A stretch of 9,136 bases of DNA from a bacterium (GTDB lineage Bacteria; JAUVQV01; DATDCY01). Positions 5,131-9,136 of this stretch are shown piece after piece. The notes beneath the pieces were generated by a model that saw nothing but the letters and a program-made list of their open reading frames with translations, ran no database searches and had not been told where the DNA came from. Location: contig DATDCY010000041.1 of the NCBI GenBank assembly GCA_036524115.1, forward strand, positions 1 to 9,136, read 5' to 3'. The stretch's first letter is position 1, and the number at the start of each line of letters is the position of its first letter. The translations under genes were made by a program, and so were the position numbers.

Positions 5131-7245
5131 ATGACTAAGGCGATCGGGACTGATGTTCGGGAGATGCCCAAACGGGTCTTCGAGGAGACGACCGACAGCG
5201 CGCTGTTCGTGCGCACCTCCGCGGACGGGATGGCGGACTTCTCCCGCGAGCGGATCGTCGAGGCGCTGGTCCGCGAGACCCTGCTCGACGCCGAGACCGC
5301 GGAGACGATCGGCCGCGAGGTCGAGGAGCAGATCCGCGCCTTCGGCATCCGCACCCTCACCGCGCCGCTGATCCGCGAGCTCGTCGACGCCAGACTCCTC
5401 GAGCACGGGCTCGAGGGCGCCCGCAGGCTGCACACCCGCCTCGGCATGCCGCTCTACGACGTGGAGCAGCTGCTGGTGGCCCAGAACAAGGAGAACGCGA
5501 ACATCCCCCACGGGCCGGAGGCGACCAACCTCACCCTCGCCGAGAACATCAAGAAGGAGTACGCGCTGCTGCGCGTCTTCTCGCCGGAGATCGCCGACGC
5601 GCACATGCGCGGCGAGCTGCACCTGCACGACCTGGGCTTCATCGACCGCCCCTACTGCTCGGGGCAGTCGCTGGAGTACGTCAAGAAGTTCGGCCTGAAC
5701 TTCCCGCACGCGCTCTCGATCGCCAAGCCCGCGAAGCACCCCGAGGTGCTGCTCGCGCACATGGTGAAGTTCTCCGCGGCGCTCCAGAGCCACTTCGCCG
5801 GCGCCATCGGCTGGGACGCCGTGAACGTCTTCTTCTCGCCGTTCCTCGTCGGGCTCCCCGACCGCGACGTGCGCCAGCTGGCGCAGATCCTGATCTACGA
5901 GTACTCGCAGCAGGCGGTCGCGCGCGGCGGCCAGGCGATCTTCTCGGACATCAACCTCTACTGGGAGACCCCGAAGCACTTCGAGACGGTGCCGGCGATC
6001 GGCCCGGGCGGGGAGTACACCGGGAAGACCTACGCGGACTACCTCCCCGAGGCGCAGCGCTTCGTGCGGGCGCTCTTCGAGGTCTACCTCGAGGGCGACG
6101 GCGCCGGCCGGCCCTTCTTCTTCCCCAAGCCGCTGGTGCACATCACCGAGAAGCTCTTCCGCACGCCCGGCCACGAGGAGTTCCTCGACCTGATCTGCAC
6201 CGTCGCCGCCGAGAAGGGCAACACCTACTTCGTCTTCGACCGGGGCGAGACCGCGAAGATCTCCGAGTGCTGCCGCCTCTCGTTCAAGCTCGAGCGCTCG
6301 GACCTGGAGGACGCGCGCGAGCCCTGGCGCATGCGCTACTCGGCGCTCCAGAACGTGACGCTGAACCTGCCGCGCGTCGCCTACGAGGCCGCCGGCGACA
6401 CCGCGCGCCTGTTCGCGCGCCTGACCGAGCTGCTGGAGCTCGCGACGCAGGCGCACGTGGAGAAGCGGGCCTTCCTCGAGCGGCTGCTCGCGCTCGGCGA
6501 CCGCGGCCCGCTCGCGCTGCTGACCATGGCGCCGGACGGCCAGCCGTACCTGCGGCTGCACCGTGCGACGCACCTCGTCGGCATGGTCGGCCTCAACGAG
6601 CTGGTGCAGGCGCACACGGGCGAGGAGATGCACGAGTCGGAGGCGGCGCTGCGCTTCGGGCTGCGCATCATCGCGCACCTGCAGCTGGAGGCCAAGCGCA
6701 TCGGCGAGCGGCGGGGCATGCGCTTCGTTCTCGAGCAGACGCCGGCCGAGTCCACGGCGTACCGCTTCGCGCGGCTGGACCTGCGCCACCACCCGGGGCC
6801 GGCGGCGGCGCACGTCAAGGGCGACGCGGCGCGCGGCGAGGTCTACTACACCAACTCCACGTACCTCAACGTGCGCGCGCCGCTCAACCCGATCGAGCGC
6901 GTGCGTCGCGAGGGGCTCTTCCACCCGCTGATCGAGGCCGGCTCGCTGACGCACATCTGGCTCGGCGAGGCGCGGCCGTCCGCGGGGGCGCTGGCGGACT
7001 TCGTCGTCAAGACCTTCCGGCACACCCAGAACGACCAGATCGCGTTCTCGCCGGAGTTCACCAGCTGCAACGCCTGCCACCGCACCAGCCGCGGCCTGCA
7101 GCCGGCCTGCCCGTCGTGCGGCTCCGACGAGGTCGACGGCATCACGCGGATCACGGGGTACTTCACGCGCCTGTCCTCGTGGAACAAGGGCAAGCGCGGG
7201 GAGCTGACCGACCGCTACCGGTCGGCGGGGCACTACCAGGCCTAG
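5131..7245 (+). CDS. nrdD: Anaerobic (class III) ribonucleoside-triphosphate reductase, large subunit
   Basis: NrdD reduces ribonucleoside triphosphates to dNTPs using an oxygen-sensitive glycyl radical, supplying DNA precursors without oxygen. The 704-residue protein has a divergent N-terminal ATP-cone-like segment (about 24-114: ALFVRTSADGMADFSRERIVEAL and on), then the RNR barrel: NKENANIPHGPEA (119-131), HLHDLGFIDRPYCSGQSLEY (164-183), IFSDINLYWE (270-279). The Cys380-Cys381 pair (ISECCRLSF) is the likely position of the thiyl-radical cysteine, and NSTYLNV (575-581) follows. The C-terminus has the zinc-binding CNAC (646-649) and CPSC (660-663) and the radical-glycine motif RITGYF with Gly676. 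The start is set by a GGGGAGG site. Upstream lies an NrdR box; downstream are a redoxin and the NrdG-type activase. The redoxin neighbour suggests the type 2 reductases that use thioredoxin-like donors instead of formate (inference). Confidence 0.96.
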   Translation: MTKAIGTDVREMPKRVFEETTDSALFVRTSADGMADFSRERIVEALVRETLLDAETAETIGREVEEQIRAFGIRTLTAPLIRELVDARLLEHGLEGARRLHTRLGMPLYDVEQLLVAQNKENANIPHGPEATNLTLAENIKKEYALLRVFSPEIADAHMRGELHLHDLGFIDRPYCSGQSLEYVKKFGLNFPHALSIAKPAKHPEVLLAHMVKFSAALQSHFAGAIGWDAVNVFFSPFLVGLPDRDVRQLAQILIYEYSQQAVARGGQAIFSDINLYWETPKHFETVPAIGPGGEYTGKTYADYLPEAQRFVRALFEVYLEGDGAGRPFFFPKPLVHITEKLFRTPGHEEFLDLICTVAAEKGNTYFVFDRGETAKISECCRLSFKLERSDLEDAREPWRMRYSALQNVTLNLPRVAYEAAGDTARLFARLTELLELATQAHVEKRAFLERLLALGDRGPLALLTMAPDGQPYLRLHRATHLVGMVGLNELVQAHTGEEMHESEAALRFGLRIIAHLQLEAKRIGERRGMRFVLEQTPAESTAYRFARLDLRHHPGPAAAHVKGDAARGEVYYTNSTYLNVRAPLNPIERVRREGLFHPLIEAGSLTHIWLGEARPSAGALADFVVKTFRHTQNDQIAFSPEFTSCNACHRTSRGLQPACPSCGSDEVDGITRITGYFTRLSSWNKGKRGELTDRYRSAGHYQA

Positions 7246-7262
7246 TATTGAAACCTTAACGG

Positions 7263-7412
7263 GCAGGCTGATCAAAAGGGTCCAGATGCAAGGCGCGCGA
7301 CGATCCGGCGACGACAGGTGTGAGGGGTGCGCCGCAGGCGTTCTCCCCCACTCGCTCCGCTCGCAGGGGTAAGGTGCGCACCGCCGCAGATGGGCCCTTT
7401 TCAGCGGCCTGC
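7263..7412. repeat. ~150-bp palindromic MITE-like element between nrdD and the redoxin gene
   Basis: The ends form an imperfect terminal inverted repeat of 26 bases: GCAGGCTGATCAAAAGGGTC and on (7263-7288) mirrors 7387-7412, which ends CCCTTTTCAGCGGCCTGC, with about 20 of 26 positions paired. The interior is GC-rich with further partial self-complementarity and no gene. The outer pattern, GCAGGCTG..GAAAAA.GTCCA.ATG with its mirror, matches a dispersed repeat I recall between genes in many deltaproteobacterial genomes. It fills 150 of the 177 bases between the two genes; without it the gap would be about 27 bases. No convincing target-site duplication is visible. It encodes no transposase, so any mobility would need a factor in trans. 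Confidence 0.75.
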
Positions 7413-7422
7413 GGGAGGGGAG

Positions 7423-7656
7423 ATGGAGCTGTTCACGAAGCCGGGCTGCGAGAAGTGCGACTGGGTCAAGGCGAACCTGCCGGCGGGCGTGGCGGTCACG
7501 ACGCACGACATCCTCACCGCGGAGGGCCTCGCCGAGCTGGCCTTCCGCGAGCTGGTCGCCACGGCGGAGAAGCAGCTGCCCATCCTGCGGCTGCACGACG
7601 GGCGCGTCGTCACCGGCGCGATCCAGATCCGCAACGCCCTGGCAGCCGGCGCGTGA
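7423..7656 (+). CDS. Glutaredoxin/NrdH-like small redoxin of the anaerobic RNR operon
   Basis: This 77-residue thioredoxin-fold protein begins with a beta strand leading straight into the CxxC active site: MELFTKPGCEKCDWVK, with Cys9 and Cys12. Leu52-Pro53 (KQLPIL) supplies the cis-Pro expected opposite the active site, and HDGRVVTG (58-65) forms the last hairpin. It resembles glutaredoxin/NrdH-type redoxins, which pass electrons to ribonucleotide reductase. The ATG at 7423 follows a strong GGGAGGGG site immediately after the palindromic repeat; the frame is open further upstream, but only through the repeat. The stop overlaps the GTG start of the activase gene (GTGA). Position between nrdD and the nrdG-type gene indicates that it is the dedicated reductant of NrdD; the exact reductase that recharges it is unknown. 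Confidence 0.86.
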   Translation: MELFTKPGCEKCDWVKANLPAGVAVTTHDILTAEGLAELAFRELVATAEKQLPILRLHDGRVVTGAIQIRNALAAGA

Positions 7657-8345
7657 GCACCGACTTCGGGATCAAGGGCTTCCTCGAGACGTCCTTCCTC
7701 GACTGGCCGGGGCGCCTGGCCGCCGTCCTCTTCCTGGGCGGCTGCAACTTCCGCTGCCCCTTCTGCCACAACGCGGAGCTCGTGCTCGCGCCGCACCTCG
7801 TCCCCTCGATCGCCCTCGGGGACGTGCTCGAGCGCCTGCGGCCGCTGCGCGGCTGGGTCGACGGCGTGGTCGTCTCCGGCGGCGAGCCGACGCTCTCGCC
7901 GCACCTGCCCGAGCTGCTCGGGCGCCTGCGCTCGGCCGGCTTCGAGATCAAGCTCGACACCAATGGCAGCCGGCCGGAGGTCCTCGCGAAGCTCTTCGCG
8001 CGGGGGCTGGTCCAGGCCGTCGAGATGGACGTCAAGGCGCCGCTCGAGCCGGGGGCCTACACCCGGCTCGCGGGCGTGCCGGCGCGCGTCGAGCTGATTC
8101 GCGCGAGCCTCGACCTGGTCAGCCTCAGCGGGCTGCCGCACCGCTTCCGGACGACGTACGTCCCCGGCCTGCTCGACGCGGAGTCGATGGGCCGGCTGCG
8201 GCGCTCGCTCCCGGCGCAGTCGCCCTTCGCGGTGCAGGCGTTCGACCCGCGGCGGGTCCTCGACCCGGCGCTGAGCACCAGGGCGGCGCCGTCGCCGGCC
8301 GACCTGCGGGCGGCCGAGACGGCGGCGGGGGTCTTCGTCGCCTGA
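7653..8345 (+). CDS. nrdG: Radical SAM activase of anaerobic ribonucleotide reductase (NrdG2 type)
   Basis: This 230-residue radical SAM enzyme uses a [4Fe-4S] cluster and S-adenosylmethionine to install the glycyl radical on NrdD (expected at Gly676). The cluster motif CNFRCPFC (Cys31, Cys35, Cys38) lies in GGCNFRCPFCHNAELV, close to the NrdG2/pyruvate formate-lyase-activase-like pattern. It is followed by the SAM-binding SGGEPTL (75-81), LDTNGSRPEVL (101-111) and EMDVKAP (124-130). The N-terminus GIKGFLETSFLDWPG (6-20) is typical of the NrdG2 subfamily. GTG 7653 is chosen because it overlaps the redoxin stop and places the family N-terminus correctly; the frame stays open upstream only across the redoxin gene and the repeat. 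No Shine-Dalgarno is obvious, so translation probably depends on the redoxin gene. Confidence 0.93.
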   Translation: MSTDFGIKGFLETSFLDWPGRLAAVLFLGGCNFRCPFCHNAELVLAPHLVPSIALGDVLERLRPLRGWVDGVVVSGGEPTLSPHLPELLGRLRSAGFEIKLDTNGSRPEVLAKLFARGLVQAVEMDVKAPLEPGAYTRLAGVPARVELIRASLDLVSLSGLPHRFRTTYVPGLLDAESMGRLRRSLPAQSPFAVQAFDPRRVLDPALSTRAAPSPADLRAAETAAGVFVA

Positions 8346-8363
8346 TCCCCGCGGGGGACGCCG

Positions 8364-8372
8364 TGCTACAAT
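8364..8372 (+). promoter_or_regulatory. Possible extended -10 promoter for the TPR gene
   Basis: TGCTACAAT is close to the extended -10 form TGNTATAAT, ten bases before the ATG of the TPR gene. Transcription would begin about 8379, giving an almost leaderless mRNA. No good -35 is visible at the right distance, and the self-complementary CCCCGCGGGG (8347-8356) lies just upstream. Confidence 0.38.
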
Positions 8373-8382
8373 CCGGCGGCCC

Positions 8383-9096
8383 ATGGGACGCACCGGCAAG
8401 AAGCACGGGGTGCAGCGGCAGCGCGCCGAACTCCTGCTCCGGCAGGAACTGTACCTGCTCGTCCAGAAGGGCCGGTCGACGTTGCGACGGGGGCACCTGC
8501 GCGAGGCGCAGGAGTGCTTCGAGCGCGCGCTCGCCGTGGAGCCGTTCAACCGCGCCTCGCTCTCGGGCCTCGGCGAGCTGTGCGCGCGGCGCGGCGAGCA
8601 CGCGGAGGCCTGCGAGTTCTTCGAGCGCGCCCTCGAGGCCGGCGAGCGGACCGAGCACCTGCTCTACGCCCTCGCCAACGCCTGCCGCGGCGCACAGCGG
8701 CGCGACAAGGCGTTCCGCTTCTACGAGCAGCTCGTCGAGCTCAACCCGAGCCACCTCCGCGCGCTGACGCGCCTGGGCGAGGCCTGCCTGGAGCGCAAGG
8801 ACTTCCAGCGGGCCGGCGAGCTGTTCGCGCAGGCCCTGGCGCTGGACGCGCACAATCTGTACGCGCTGCGCGGCCTGGCCACGGCCACGCGCGGGCGGCG
8901 CGATTACCGCGGCGCCATTCCCCTCTACGAGCGGCTGCTGCGCCTGGAGCCGCAGGACCACCGCGTCGTGCTGCGGCTTGCCGAGGCCTACGCCCACGAG
9001 GGCGACGTCGAGAGCAGCCGGCGCGCCTACCGGCTCGCGCTCGAGATCGATCCGGGCAACCACTACGCCCTCGACGGATTAGCCAGGCTCGGGTAG
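8383..9096 (+). CDS. TPR-repeat protein of unknown function
   Basis: This 237-residue protein is made almost wholly of tetratricopeptide repeats, a helical scaffold for protein contacts. About six 34-residue units are visible: roughly 22-55 (GRSTLRRGHLREAQECFERALAVEP in part), 56-89, 90-123, 124-157, 158-191 and 192-225, with the usual pattern of small residues at turns (G/A at 8 and 20) and terminal NP, EP and DP motifs. The first 20 residues are basic and hydrophilic; no signal peptide or membrane segment is seen, so it should be cytosolic. No catalytic domain is present. The start ATG has no clear Shine-Dalgarno, but a likely -10 hexamer sits just upstream, so it may begin its own transcript. 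Whether it belongs with the nrd operon (37-base gap) is unclear. I do not recognise a specific function. Confidence 0.85.
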   Translation: MGRTGKKHGVQRQRAELLLRQELYLLVQKGRSTLRRGHLREAQECFERALAVEPFNRASLSGLGELCARRGEHAEACEFFERALEAGERTEHLLYALANACRGAQRRDKAFRFYEQLVELNPSHLRALTRLGEACLERKDFQRAGELFAQALALDAHNLYALRGLATATRGRRDYRGAIPLYERLLRLEPQDHRVVLRLAEAYAHEGDVESSRRAYRLALEIDPGNHYALDGLARLG

Positions 9097-9136
9097 CGCG
9101 GGCCGCTGGGGTGGGTCTTTTCCGCCCTGGCGGCGT

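Noticed and set aside
4943-5134. Small open frames on either strand in the rex-nrdD gap
   Set aside because: No ribosome site, no recognisable motif, and they run through the NrdR box and other regulatory sequence.
7263-7412. tRNA, riboswitch or CRISPR in the nrdD-redoxin gap
   Set aside because: No tRNA arms or repeat-spacer periodicity; the end-to-end inverted repeat explains the structure better.
5104-7596. An 830-codon open frame on the - strand across nrdD and the redoxin gene
   Set aside because: Its product is low-complexity (rich in Arg, Ala, Leu, Val, Gln) with no family motif, and it mirrors nrdD codon by codon; long antisense frames are expected at ~70% GC.

Overview
The window is very GC-rich (roughly 70% by eye) and almost fully coding on the + strand. 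Gene content and order suggest a bacterium from the former Deltaproteobacteria (Desulfobacterota/Myxococcota-like) or a related high-GC lineage with an anaerobic or facultative lifestyle. The reasons are the folP-cdaA-cdaR-glmM-pdxJ order, a Rex repressor, a class III ribonucleotide reductase with its own redoxin and activase, and two kinds of intergenic palindromic repeat that I recall as common in such genomes. The taxonomic call is inference.

Region 1 (3-4117) is a tightly coupled operon. It holds the 3' part of folP (dihydropteroate synthase), cdaA (membrane diadenylate cyclase), a short YbbR-domain gene of the cdaR type, glmM (phosphoglucosamine mutase) and pdxJ (pyridoxine 5'-phosphate synthase). 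Every junction is a 1- or 4-base stop/start overlap (GTGA, TGATG, ATGA, TGATG), so translation is probably coupled. The cdaA-cdaR-glmM core joins c-di-AMP synthesis to cell-wall amino-sugar supply; folate and vitamin B6 synthesis flank it.

Region 2 (4104-4857) begins with two near-identical GGGGAC...GTCCC palindromes, the first of which contains the pdxJ stop codon. The gene for the NADH/NAD+-sensing repressor Rex follows.

Region 3 (4858-5130) is the longest gene-free stretch. Its first ~85 bp are strikingly AT-rich and hold a 12-bp perfect inverted repeat. Its distal part carries a near-consensus NrdR box (5030-5045) and a second degenerate half-site.

Region 4 (5131-8345) is the anaerobic dNTP operon: nrdD (class III ribonucleotide reductase), a 77-residue CxxC redoxin, and an NrdG2-type radical SAM activase. 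A ~150-bp palindromic, MITE-like element fills nearly all of the gap between nrdD and the redoxin gene. The arrangement suggests a thioredoxin-type (NrdD2-like) class III reductase fed by a dedicated redoxin, controlled by NrdR.

Region 5 (8346-9136) holds a soluble TPR-repeat protein of unknown function, possibly expressed from a near-leaderless promoter, and 40 bases of trailing sequence. I see no wholly new system. The most informative signals are the NrdR operator, the redoxin-containing nrd operon with a repeat inserted in it, and the paired palindromes at the pdxJ/rex junction.
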